Below are positions 46,681 through 59,800 of a stretch of DNA of 64,000 nt, piece after piece. Position 1 is the first letter of the stretch. Every line of letters starts with the position of its first letter. A program made the position numbers and the translations under genes. The notes beneath the pieces were generated by a model. It saw only the letters and a list, made by a program, of their open reading frames with translations, ran no database searches and was not told the origin of the DNA. This DNA is from Dicaeum eximium (taxonomy: Eukaryota > Chordata > Aves > Passeriformes > Dicaeidae), in the NCBI GenBank assembly GCA_013396995.1, contig VWZP01005255.1:1-64000 (forward strand). Reading direction: 5' to 3'.

Positions 46681-49669
46681 TTTTTGCTTTACCTGGTCAG
46701 CCAAGCTGGCATTCTTCCTCATCTATTGGACTTCCAACATCCAGGAATCGCCTGCTCCTCTGCCCTTAGGAGGTGGTGCTTGAAAAACGACCAGGACTGA
46801 TAGACCCCAGTATCTTCTAAAGCATTTTCCCAGGGGACCTCACTCACTCGTTCCCTGAGCCCAGCTGAAAGCTATTCATGATTTCTACTTTCGACCTTGC
46901 TGTAACTGTTTTACTGGTATTGGCAGACAGAAGAAAACCAAAAGTACACTCATCAATTCTGTTGTTCAGTGTACATTCAGCTCTAGCCCATATGTATATT
47001 TGCCATAATTACAGGTTTATGGAGCTAAACCTTATTCCTGATGTATGGCCTAATACATAAATATGCTACTAATGCTTGTAGTTTAGTTTTGACTTATCAT
47101 GTTTTGATTAAAAATGGAAATTTTAAAGATATTTCTTATTCTTTTAACTGGCAGCCAGACACAATCTTAGTTTTGCCTACTTGTTTCCCCATGCTTTAGA
47201 AATTTATTAGAAATTCTGTATCTTTCCATCTATGACCTAATTTAGTGCCATCGGGGTTGGCAGGAGTTTTTCCGCTGGCTTCATCCAAAACCAGATCAGG
47301 CCACTGGAGAACAAATGATAAATTGCATTCAACAACTGGATGTTACCACAGGCACTGGTCAATACATACACAAATTTCTGCCTAGGCAGGGTTTGTAATT
47401 CAGTATACTTCCCTCAGTAACATCAGGATGCCCTCTGTGGTACAGTGAAAGGTGTGTCTCTAGAGTGAGACTACATTTCACTGTCCATCTGGGGAGTTAT
47501 CTGGGGCAAATGTTGAGACCTTGTCAAGGGAACTGTGCTGCTTCAGAGGTGCTTGGACACAAATAGCAGCGTGTATTACTAGAGTTTCTGTTCCTTATAT
47601 TTAAGGTCACCAAGTTCACTGATCCACCCCAGGTCGGTTTTTTTTTCTTTTTTTATCACTATCAGTAACAAAAGCTGACATCTTTTCGGCATGAAAATAT
47701 TACCTTTTTTCATCAAAAGTCATTACTTCTTCAGAAAAATGGTGTGCTTAGGTAGATTTCCAAAAGCATATAATTTCAGAATTCTTTACCAAAACAGACT
47801 ATTCCTCAGCATAAATACATCTTTTGAGATTTTTCAGTCTCTAAAGTGTTCTTTAACCTATTAAGAGCAGCTATTAAATATTTTTCAACTTCAGAGAATA
47901 AAAATATCATTGAATATGTGAAGTGAGATACTCTTTTAAACTAAAATAATTAATATAATCTATTTTTTCCAGGGAACATTTTCCCCATTATCTCCTTAAC
48001 AAACAACTAGTCTCACTAATAAATAATTCAGCAGCAAGAAACTTCAGGGCTGCCTGTGTAAAATTATGGCATACATTAGCTGATCCCTTTAGCTAAGCAT
48101 GAGGTTCTGGGATATTTAGCCTTGACAAAATGGCATTCCTAAATCCCTGGATGTCTTCTTAAAAACTGTCCCCTAAATTTTTGGGTCTCTGCAGTAAGAA
48201 CCTAAGTGCTCTGCTGGAAAAACAAGGACTAATATAAGTTTTGCCTTTTTTTTCCCCTGAAGCTTAGTTCTTTCAGATTCCATTAAGGCTGTCGTAAGAT
48301 TATATTTTACAGAATCCTTCATCTTAATGAAGATTAATTGGGCTGCTGTTTTTAAATTGTTTGTGTGGTTTTTCTTTTACCTTGCTAAAAGAAATATTTT
48401 AAGTGCCTGGCAAGCTAAAAGAAAAATAAAGAACATTCTCACCAATAAAGAGAAACTATACTTAGTACCCAAACTATCTGTGTTAAATTATCCGTGGTTA
48501 CAGAATACGCAACATAAATCCTTGAAAGCTTGAGGGTCATAATAATTTCAAAATAAGCCATTTTCTAAAGGATCTTTTTTTCATATTTGAATATTTTGCT
48601 TAAGGAAGGAAAAGGCTGAGAATAATTAGTATTGTACTGGCACAAACATTACCCTGGGTTAGCTAGTAAAATAAGCCATTCAGGAGCAGCATCAGCAGTG
48701 CAGGTAGCCTGAGTGGAAGCCAACCCTGGGAGTTTCCCTGCCCTGCAAGACTCTCACTTTCTGCACTTGTCAACCCCCAGTTGTGACTTCTCACTGCTTC
48801 TTCCTCCAGTGCTGGGCAATGTTGGAAGTCTTGAACTATGTAAAGTGAGAACATAGTAACTCTGATGTAGTGAAAGCTCTAGTAACAAATACAAGTAATT
48901 TAGACAAGATTCTTTTTTTAAAAACAATTTTATTTTTAAATGATAAATTTTCAGCAAATTTTCTATGAAGGCTTTTTTGTTTCAGGTACGCTCTCAAGCT
49001 TTATGGAAATGTGAAGACAAAGCAGAAATTGATGTATACATCTTCTGGCCTCAGCTAAAAGTTAATATGATGCAATTTTATTCTGGATTTGGGAAGAGGG
49101 GGCTGTGTTTATGCATTGTCTCATAGAAAACTTAATGATAACCAAGGCCATATCTGTCCACACACTTGAAACTAAAACATCTTACAAGCAAGATATACAG
49201 AGACTGGATAGGGGAAGATTTTATTGTTGGGGTATTTTTGTTGCTGAAATTGGTGGGGTTTTTTGTTTGTGGTTTGTTTTGACTTTTGTTTTTTTTAATG
49301 ATGGAAAACTGAAATGAATAAGTAATTTAAATAAGGTCACACAGGAAAATTGGAGAAGGCTCAAACATTAAGCTGCACATGCTAATGAGTCTAATTATCA
49401 GTCATATAAACGAATTCTCATTGTCAACTGCAAAAAAGTCTGAAAACCTTCATCATATGGACTTTGAGCAGTAGGCCAAAGAAGTCATGGTTCAGTGCTC
49501 CTATTCAGTTTTCAGATTAGTTTATCTTTTGAAATTAGTATTTGGAAAGAAAATTCTGGATCACGTAATCACTCAGGGAGAGCCAGTGGTAAAAAGGAGC
49601 TAGAAAACCTTAGAAGTTGGTCATGTTTTGATTTTCTAGGGCATATAGACCTTGCCAAAAGCATCCTTT
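46681..49669. other. Unique AT-rich DNA, no gene seen
   Basis: The segment 47245-47310 (ggggttggcaggagttttt followed by a ccgctggcttcat word and cagatcaggcc) recalls a motif widespread in old amniote LINE/SINE sequences, but is too short to assign. T/G-rich sequence occurs at about 49222-49300. ORFs are at most 89 codons and unrecognised. Confidence 0.45.
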
Positions 49670-49754
49670 CAACAACAAAAGAAAAAACCCAACAAAAACA
49701 ACAACAAGAAAAAAAACAAACAAACAAAAAAAAAACCAAAAAAACCCCAACCCT
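49670..49754. repeat. A/C-rich low-complexity tract
   Basis: Mixed caacaaaa, aaacccaac, acaaacaaac and aaaaccccaaccc units over about 85 bases. It is the complement of the T/G tracts. Overlapping Lys/Gln-rich (plus) and Phe/Cys-rich (minus) ORFs come from it. Confidence 0.9.
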
Positions 49755-52700
49755 AATCATATGAAATACTAAAGCAAAGTTAACTCGATCAGTACCTAAT
49801 TTTAGTTTAAACTTTCTCTTGACACAGGAGTGTTGCATCCTTTCGTTGTCCTACATCCAGAAGATGTAGCAAGTTTTATTTGTTCTGGCTACTGTGAAAG
49901 TATTTGGGGAGCCCTGTGCTGTTTCTGAAAAAACACCTGATGGAGAAAACAAACTCTTTCTTCTACAAGTATTCCCATGTGCAAGTGTGACGTCCATTTC
50001 CTATGTTACAGAGAGCAGTAAAGTCTTGCTCCTTTTCTTGCTGAAAAGGAATAGAAAGGGGACTAAGAAAGTATAGAGAAAAGCTGCCACCTAACAGAGA
50101 AATATTTTTCAGAGTCAGTTTGAAATTTGCCATGATTACAAACTTTCAGGGCAACAGTTGTGTGAATAAGCAGATATTGAAGTGAAAATTTTCACTCTTG
50201 TTAGGTGCTGAAGGTACACTGATTCTCAATAATATGAGCTCAAAAGCACTTTGCCAAATCACTGTTTAATGCATGAACTGCAGAGTGAATGAATGTAGTA
50301 CAGAAAAATTGTGACAGTATGTCCAGTGACAAGAAAGTCCATTAGTTTGCCATTTTTAATGGGAAAAATACATTCTTTCCAAATTCATAGAAACAAAGCC
50401 TAGGTGGGATGAGATGACATATATGTACAATCTACAGCTGTAATTATGCACTAAACATACAATATTTGTTATTTACTTCCTCTTACATTTTATTATTATT
50501 AATGTAAGGGCCAAAAAATACCTAGTTTTTAGGTTCAGGAAACTGCACTTGTCTCACCCTGACCCAGGATAAGAGCAGGACCGGCAGCCTGCAACTCAGA
50601 CTCTTTAAGAGCTTGTCGCACTGGCTAAAAAGAAGCCCAGACATTTCTTTTGTTGGATTCTAGATCTGAGCCCATTTTTGAACAAAATCCTAAAATTACT
50701 CCTAAATTTTCTCCCCAAATTATTCTGAAATGCAGTGTCCTGAGGAGTTTGGAACAGTCCACCACTCAGTTTCTATTTTTTCACAAGAGGTGTGAAAAGT
50801 TTTCATGTAGAAACAATCCAATTTTGGCAGTCTAAAAAAATTTAAAAGGCAAAATTAAGCTCCAATTTCATTTCAAAAATTACTAACATTTTAAACCTGA
50901 GTATAAGGTCTGTCATGAAGCATTCATCTCAAAATCCTTTGGAAGAAACATAGATGTGTTTTCCTTAAAGTTCTATGTAAATGCTGTCCAACTTTATCAT
51001 GTACTGATCAGATATTTCAGGATTTGTTTGGTTTTCTCCCTCCCATTTGTCTTCCCTTAATTATTCCTTCATTTTGCTTCATTTGTTTTTCTTTAAAATA
51101 CAGAAAAGCAGTACTCTCAGAAGGAAAAAAAAACAAGATTCTGATCCTTTATGCAAGTAATTTCTTTTATAGGTGGTTTGTTCACTGATGTGTGGATTAT
51201 TCTTGTCACCTTCCAGGCTTGCAGCTCTCCTCTGGCTGTCAAATGTCAAAAAGCACAGCTTTGGGAAGTGAGCCATCACATAAGCCTATGCAGCCAGAGC
51301 TCTCTACCCCCTTCAAGAAGAAGACAAGGCATTTGGAAAGGTAACAGCAAAAGTCAATACTTTCATTTTCAGAAAGCTCTCTGCTGTACCCTAGGTCCTC
51401 AGAGGAAGGAATAAACTGCAGAGGATCCAAATTATCTCTGCAAATATGAAAGGCTGAGCTGACCTCTGCAGGAGAACTTCTGTAACCTGTGAGACTTTGG
51501 AGAACCAGCTGTCCTGCTTTGTTAATTGTAAAGGTACAGTGTTGTTGAAAGTCATCCCTGGCTGTGATTTACAGCTGGGAAACTTAGACTGAGCCATATG
51601 GTAGAATGAGTGGGACAGGGCTGAGAATTAAGTTTTTGAAGAGAAATATTTGAGTCTCAGACAGTGGGACCTTCAAATTAATTTCAAAATGTATTAAGAA
51701 AAGAAAAGTGTGAGTTTTGAAAATAAATTTTTCTCTTTTTTTGCTTGCTTTCTCAGTGGTTGATTATGTTGAAGGATGCCTAGCAGAGGGACTCTTCCAC
51801 AGATGCTAGGGTGTTCCTTTTCTGCACTGGTGAGGGAGACATCTCTCATATGGCTGATCCACGGGCCAGGTGTGGGCACATTTGTCACAAAGCTGCTAAA
51901 ACACTCCATTTGTGGAGCATGAGTGATGCTGACCAGGATGATGTGCCTGATTCTGAAGATACTTAAATGTCTTTGGGTATTGCTTATGGAAACTGAGCAA
52001 AACTTTGTGCTATAAACTGTACATTTTTCTAGGTGGTCTGATACCTGGGAGTAATACTAGCCAAAATACCCTGTAACTGATTTGTTTGGAGACTTATTTA
52101 GCAATGGAGAAAATATTGCACTCAGTGAAAATGAACTGCAATATTGTTGGGATCGTGTTAGAAGAGCAAAGACATAAAAGATTACTTTTCTCCCTCTTCC
52201 ACAAACTATGCTTGACTCACAGGACCCAGGGTGGATATTTTGTATTTGGCGGGCACTAGAAAATCCCCACACGCACAATACCTTTCTCTGTTTTTTTCTT
52301 TCTTTTGGTGGGGGGAAGTGTATCAAAAAGGGAATGTTTAAGGAGCGTGGGACATAAGTACGGGGTACACAGAATGTTTCGTTTCAGAAGAAGATGCAGG
52401 TGCAAGACACAGACTTAGGCATGGACAGTGATTCATGCCTGAGTAAGAGCTAGGATTTGAAGAAGTTGTGAAGGCTCAGTGTAGCCCTCTTCCTTCTGGA
52501 GCTGTCTACTGTCTTGGAGAGAGTAATAATCTGCAGGGAAGAATTCAGTTACAAGGGAATCTTTCTGAATAAGCAAACAAACAAAAACAATCCAGAAAGT
52601 TGTAAATACACAGACTAAAGCAGAAGATGGAATATGCTGCTCTGAAGTCATCAAGAAACACAGTAAGAACAAGACATCAGGAACATCTTCACTTGATCAT

Positions 52701-55700
52701 TGCTGTCAAGAGTGTCAGTGTGATTAGCAACACAAGCATTTTGGTGTATACAGAGCTTTGTTAATCGACTCAGCTGTGGAGCTGGGTGAAGCTGTGTGAG
52801 AAATTAACTTCAGTATCATCTATAGCAAGTTGGGCCTGCCATTTCGGGGTAGATCAGCTGTGCCCTGAACATACAATGAGAATAGTTTTGTTGCATGCAC
52901 ATTGTGATGTCTGGCCTTTGCTTGCTGGTTGGTGACCTTGTTGATCACAGAACAGGAGGCTCAGAGTATCTCTCTGGTGATGTGGGAAGAGACTGTGCCA
53001 TTCTTAATGGTACCAATGGGTACCATTTTGAGCAAAGCAAATTATGTCTGATATCAGACTGCACTGAGCAGATGAATCGCTGGAGTTTGCTTTGAGTCCA
53101 ACAGTAGAATCTTTGGTATGGCACAGGTACTGTGGCCATCATAAGTTATTCCATGGAGTTTTGGACCTCCAAAGATGAGGCTTTGAAATTTGAGATTGGC
53201 AATAATGGGGGAGCCCACATGAGAGCTCTCCCTTATTAGAGAGGTATCCATTCTGCAATTGCCTGGGGCAGTAGGAGTCTGGAGAAGCAAAAATTTGTTC
53301 ACCAAGAGAGTGAGCAAAGGGGGGTTTGTGAGTGGGAACTGAATGCCCCTGAAAACTCAGAGATGAGTGTCAGGCAGGAGACAACACTGAAGGGTGTTAG
53401 CATAGGGACGTCTGCCTTAGCCAGGTAGCAGCCATCTGAAACATTAATGCGGCGGGGAGCAACTTCAGAAATCTAAAGAGGAAAGTTAAAAAGTTTTGTT
53501 GTAAATGGAGTTCCTTTGAGGGGCTGAGAGCAAGCATAACTATCTGAGGGTGACAAGCTGTCAGGGTGAGCAAGCCATGGGAAGCAGCAAAGGGGGATTT
53601 TTGTGAGTGGAGAATGGAAAGCAAAATTGGAAGACTTTGTGGATTAAGTGTTAACTGGGGTGTGCGATCTTACTGACAGATCTTTGGTTTAGATTAGTGC
53701 CAAAGTAAAACTTCTGGTTTAATTAACAACTGTGTCTGCACTTAGTATGTACTTACTTTCCTAATTTATATGTTCATTTTTGCCTTTGTTTCAGCTTTTT
53801 GATTCAAGCTGTTTACTACTGACATCACTTTTTTATTAATGCGTCAACCCACTGTGAAGAAGCATAATGGAAATTGGTCAGTATTGCTTAATTTTGAGTC
53901 ACAAACATGAGCCACATGTATGGCTCACACATGTTAACAAAATGAATGACAGGTTTCTGGAAATAGCACTCACATGTAACCATCGTTCACTGTGTAACCA
54001 ACATGCAGTGTGTTGCTTTTTACAGGTTTTTTTTTTTTAAAGGTGTAGAAATTGGCTGACTTGACTAAAAGAACCAATAGCTTGTCAACTTTGTTGTAAT
54101 TTTCAAATAAATTAAGATGTAGAATTTTTTTTAAAGTAGTAAAACCCTGGAGTATGACAAGTTGAAATATTAGTAAGAGTAATGGTAAGTTTTGATAGTC
54201 TGTGCTTGTGAATTTTAGTATCTTGCAGCAAAAAGCTCATCAACAGAGTTCTTCCAAACCTTTTACGTTCAGTTTTATGATGTACACCAGGCAGCGCCAA
54301 AATATGAGTGCAGATGTCTAAGAAGGGTTAAGGAGTTGTGAAAGATATGTGTTTAATGTGCTCAAAAATTTAAGAACATTTTGGAAGCACAATAAAAGTA
54401 AAACCTATGCCACATAACACTTTACTGAGTACAAACAAGAAGTTTCAAATGCAGGACATGCTCATAGCTGTTTCACAGAATAAAAAAATGAAAAAGAAAA
54501 AGAAAGTGAAAAGAAGAAATGTATGGTCTGTCCTCAAAATAGAACCTTTTTACTACAGTGATACTGCTATTTTGATTATACAGCCTAGATGCTGGCTTTC
54601 TGAGTAAGGGAGAACATCCCTAAAATAATTGTGGGGTGTACTAGTTTGAGTGTTTTTAGAATTTGACCCAAACACCTATTCCTTGAAAGATATATCCAGA
54701 ACACAGGAGGAAGAGAGGTGAAAACATATGTTTGGGAAATTTTATCTCTGAAAGACAGAAGCAGCCTCTGCTAAGTCCTATTTCTTGCACATATAAAAAT
54801 TGTACTCTAATTTGTAATTTGCATCATACAGAAAGACCTGAAATGTGGTATTTGTCTGTTAAAGGGGTAGGTGATTTTAAGCCTTTAAATCAGTCATGTT
54901 ATTTTGAGTTTTCTGCTGTGCAGTTTAATTGAGAAATTCAGAAGAGAACCTTGATGTACTTTGTCAAAGTCAACCTAGACCTTGGAGGTCTCAGTAACAT
55001 ATCAAGCCACAGTTTTTGCCATAAACAAATAGGGATGCAAATGTCACATTTGTTTAACAGATTCATTTTCTTACTTTAGCTGCTCTTTGAAATTAACTTG
55101 TTTGATTGTCTGTTTTTCTCTATTGTCTGTTTTTCTCTGGCCTGAACATTATAATGTGTAGCACGGTAATGTGGGGGCACAAATTATATACAAATACTCC
55201 ATACCATGTAAAACTATTTTCTCGCCTGAGTCCTGGGCCCTCTACCTGGCTCTAAATAACTTCAATATAAAGACTAACTAAGGGTTATAATGGCTGAAAA
55301 GATCAGAGGATAATTATTACAAAAATTGCCTGAAAGCATTTCATCAGATATGAAGTGGTTTTTTATTTTTATTTAGTCATTAAATATATCATTAATCTCT
55401 TAATGGTCAGATTGCTCAGTTTTTCTTCAGCACACAGACCCACCAGCTCCACCTCTACCATTAAGTATTATGCAGATGAAAACCCAGTATAAGTGAAAGA
55501 AAAATTGTTCAATTCTATTAGTTAATATTAAATCACAAAATTAGTTCAGTGGCTGTGGTCTTCATATTGGGAATTGGAATATACTGGCAACAACTGAGGA
55601 AACAATCTCTCGATGTTTAGTTTGTAGTTATAGACTTTCTCATTAATTTTTTAATATTTCTGATGTCAACATTCAAGGGTCTTGTCTTTGGTTATTAGCA

Positions 55701-56880
55701 TGGCTGATTCATGCTTTGGGAATCCCTAAATAATAAGTCAGGTGCTGGCGGTTACTTAAATCTTTTCTCCTGATGAAATCCCCCTGATCTTAATGTATTA
55801 TGATGAAGGGTTAAAGCTCCATCTTCTTCTTTCTCTTCGGAGATGCCCCCAATAGTTTTAGTGATAGAAGCCTTTGGATTTATATGAGACAAGTTTCTGA
55901 CAGCCACTGGTGTTTTTGCCTGCTGGATACCACTTCTTTTAAGCACCACCCATAATCCTGGAGATTTTTGAGGACAATATCAGTAGCAGAATGCATGGTC
56001 GATAAAGCAACAGCCCATACCCCCCTGTAAAACCTAGACAAGCCATGTGAAATGCATCTGAGTTTTAAATACATCTCAAAAATTTGCTTTCAAATTTCAC
56101 TCTTGGTAAGACTAGTTGCAGACCTCATGGAATGTTGCTGCTCAGAGCATTGCTGCAGCCATGCAACCTGATGATGTATTATCTGTGCCTGAGGGGTGCA
56201 CCCTTTCAGTGTGTGAGCCTCTAAGCAGAAGGGAGAGGAAACTCCTAGTTTTCCTCTTTATTCTTTTGTGGAATGCAAATCACAGGCTGCCTCCACTCTC
56301 CTGCTGCTGGCCAGTAGTATTACCTGACCATTATACACAATGTGGAAATAACATGCTCTGTTTCTGAAGGATGAAATGAAAGCCTTTTTCTTCATCTACT
56401 GTGTTGTGGTATAGTATACTCTTATCTATGAGTAACAAAATGTTGTTGGAAAGCAATATTATGTCATTTTTAAAAATCTGCATTGCAAATGCATCTGTAA
56501 AATAGAAGAACAAGAGTGTAAATTGAGTAGACTATTTGCAATGTATCTTTGTGTTATCTGTGAGGTTACAGCATATATAGTGGGTTATTACACATGCAAA
56601 TTGAGTGTCTAGTCATTTGCTTTTTTCCATCCTTCCTATTGTTTATTAGTTGGCATTCTCTTATACAAGTCCCATGCTAAACGATTACTTTGCCACTTTC
56701 CTTTTCTTTCACAGTCTTAGTTATTTCAATTTCAAGCAACTGTAATAATTTAGAAACTACTGTGGTAGATTTATAGTAACTAAAATGATGACAATTATGC
56801 GGTTATAGAAATGGGAATCTTCTACTAAGTTCAAAAGCTCTGATCCTTGTCTTGATTTTTAGAAGATAACTTAAGGCTTC
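49755..56880. other. Unique DNA, no gene seen
   Basis: No transposon ends or coding exons were supported. The 52.3-53.7 kb part is richer in G and A on the plus strand. It contains two perfect palindromes (listed separately) and a roughly 25-base word around agcaaaggggg-tttgtgagtgg repeated near 53309 and 53586, so it may be an old decayed element of unknown type. T or A runs occur near 51126 and 54027. Confidence 0.5.
53006..53059. repeat. Two adjacent perfect palindromes
   Basis: Aatggtacc (53006-53014) pairs exactly with ggtaccatt (53019-53027) across an aatg loop. The 14-bp palindrome gtctgatatcagac lies at 53046-53059, 18 bases away. Each alone could be chance; the pairing within 54 bases is noted. 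No gene is adjacent. Confidence 0.8.
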
Positions 56881-59800
56881 CTTTTTTTTTTTTTTTCTCT
56901 CTGAAGATATGGGAGAGAACGACCATAGGGCCATTGCAAATCTGGAAGTGTGGTAGTGAGATTTTGGTTATTTGTGCACACCCTTCCCTTTCTTTACTAA
57001 GATGCTTCTTTTGTGACTTGGTTTGGTACATGGCTTGCTATGTCAGCTAGGAGGGAATTGTAGCAGGCTCCACATGGCCCCAGAGTAGGCAGAGGGCAGC
57101 CTAGCAAGCCAGAAAGCCTCATGCCACTTTAGGTAGGGAAGTAGTCTCTGGAAAGCTGGCACACTGGATGTTTTTTCTGTCTCAAAGCAAATAAAGTGCT
57201 GGTGCTGGGAAGAGGTGCTGTCAGACCCCTCTGCAGGAACAAGCAGATGTGAAGTAATATTTTCCAAGTGATTTTGGAGTCCACATGATACAAAATTACC
57301 TTCTGAAGTCACTTTTGAAACTGTTCCCTCCTATTTTTTCTGATTATGGGACTCCTGCCCACATCTTTATTTTGGAAACACTGCCTACTTGTGCCAATAC
57401 ATGAGGCTGTGTCATGGCACTGTGCCTGTTTCATCCCATGTCTTTAGGGATAGTGAGCCATGTGTGGCCAAAAGCAGTGTCTGAAATTTCAGCTTTGACC
57501 TTTATTTATTTGTTTGCAAAACTGGTCTGAAGTTTCCTGTAGCCTTTGGGTGTGCTTCAGCTACTTAACCATAAATGTGTTGATGCAAAGCTCTCCTATC
57601 CAGGACAGAGAAGCAGTCCCAACAGAGAAACGTGGTTGATTGTTCTTGCAGCTCACGTATGCAGAGGGGTGAAGTGGGGTTTAGTGTGTTTATTTTTTCT
57701 GGTTTTGCTCCAGAAAAACTCCTCTTTTTCACTTGTCTTTCTTGTGCGTGGCTCCTTAAATGTAGACAAGACAGAAAGCTCCTGGTTTAAAGTAACCTTT
57801 TTAACAGCATGCTCATTATTACATCCCCTGTTTGCCCTTCTGGTGAATATTTTTAACTACTCTCATGTTGTCAGCAAGTGTTTCTTTTATATTCCTGAAA
57901 TTTCATACTATAAAGTTTGGATCCAGCAGGAGGAATGATCAAGTTCTGTGAATGCCTCTTCCCATGATATTTTCAACCCCATGTTAAACCACCATCTTTT
58001 CAAGTATTTTGAAAGTTCAGGTTCTTTCTACTGCAGTTGTATAAAATGTAGGAAAATTGAAAAAAAAAAAAAGGCATAATTTGACAGGTGAACAACGTAA
58101 AATGTGTGGCTTATATTGTTTGGTACCTATTCTTAGCTAAACCATCTGGCAGAGGTTGGCTTTGTTCAATAGCTACATTAAACTCCTTGGAGCTTGCAGC
58201 TACAGCCAACAGCACAACACACAGCACAACAGCCATCTCCAAATGGTTTGGTCAGATTGCCCAAAAGGTGTTTTTTCCCCTTTCATCATCTATCAGAAGT
58301 TTCAGTAATGGAAATAATAACAATGCATAGCTATGATGCATAAACTAATTGTTGCTAAAGCAACAGTCATGTGATAGAGCATTTTAAACATATATGAACA
58401 ACCTGCTACTTAGGAGTTTTCTGGGGCTTTCTGCAGAGCTATTTTGCAGTTTTCTACAGCTTGGCTGTTAAATAAAAGCCTCTGTGCTGTATTTTGTCTT
58501 GGAGAGTTCATGTGGTCCCAGAGCCCAGTAGCTAAGTCTCTGATTCTTGCATCCCTTCTAAAGCACTTGTGAAGGGTGCTGTGTTTTCCCCCCAAAGTAT
58601 CCATTTGACTGTAACAGTCTCCCATAATACTTCTGCTTGCTTCTGATTGTGAAAATTCATGCTAAATGCATGTAAATAATCCCTTACACCACTTATAACT
58701 GCTGAGACACGCGCTGGACTAACTAAGACCCATTAGGTATATAACATCTAGTGAGAATGAGCACTTATGAGTCCAGTGACTTCATAAGTCCTACTGTCTG
58801 TTGTTAATGATAGCTGAACACAGTGAATAGATTTGCTTGCTTGCACACACTCTGCAAAAAGGTCTTGTGCATTTTTCTCCCCTCTAGGGACAGTTTTTCC
58901 TGTGGTACTGTAATGGATTCTTTTGCTTGACTTGGCCTGTGTTTTTGTCATACATGACAGCCTTAATATTTTACTCAGTATTTCTGTTCATCTGAGGATT
59001 CGTGTAGAATATATTTGGCCCTTTTTCTAGGTCTATAAATAACCTCTGTATCCTTTATAACTTGTTCCTCTGTAACATCTAAGGAGTCAACATTCCTTTG
59101 GCATTAAACAAAATCCTCTCTTGTCCCCAGAACTGTTTTTTAAATTGATAATACTGCTGAGGCATTTTCTTCCCTGACCACCCTATGCTTACAGAAGGAA
59201 TTAGATTCCTCAGACTGCTCTTCAGCAGGGACTCTGGCAATCATAATTCACACACTCTTTAAGACAAGACATTTTTCTGTTGGTTTCCTTTAATACAACA
59301 GAAGGTGTATTGATCACATTTATTGAATGCTCCAGAGAATGTGCACCTGTAATCACTGAAATTCTCTCTGTTTGTGTTTTCCTATTATAGATTTGTAACT
59401 GGAAATGGAATTCCTTTGTTCTCAGTGGGGGAGTGTTTGCTATGCCCTTGTATTTCTGAGTGCCTTCATGCATCTGGTGAGGCACTTAACTGCTCTGTCC
59501 TTCCTCTAAGGATATTCAAGTCTGTTTAAATCCAGGTCTCCAGCATTCTTCAATAATCACTTGGAGCCAAGTTGCCTGGAAGAGTTTGGGTTCATTGGGT
59601 GCCTGACTGTCCAGTACCACATGGTGTAAACTGCTGCAGAGCACAGTGTCCAATTACAAACAGCTTTCATCCTGCAGTTGCCCATATCCATGGCTCCTTT
59701 TCTGAAGGTGGTTTATTTTAGCTTAGTATTTCTTCTGTCAAAACACAGAGGACCAGAGATTCTCTCTGCCTTTTGTAAATGAGGTCAGTCAGCCTTGTTG

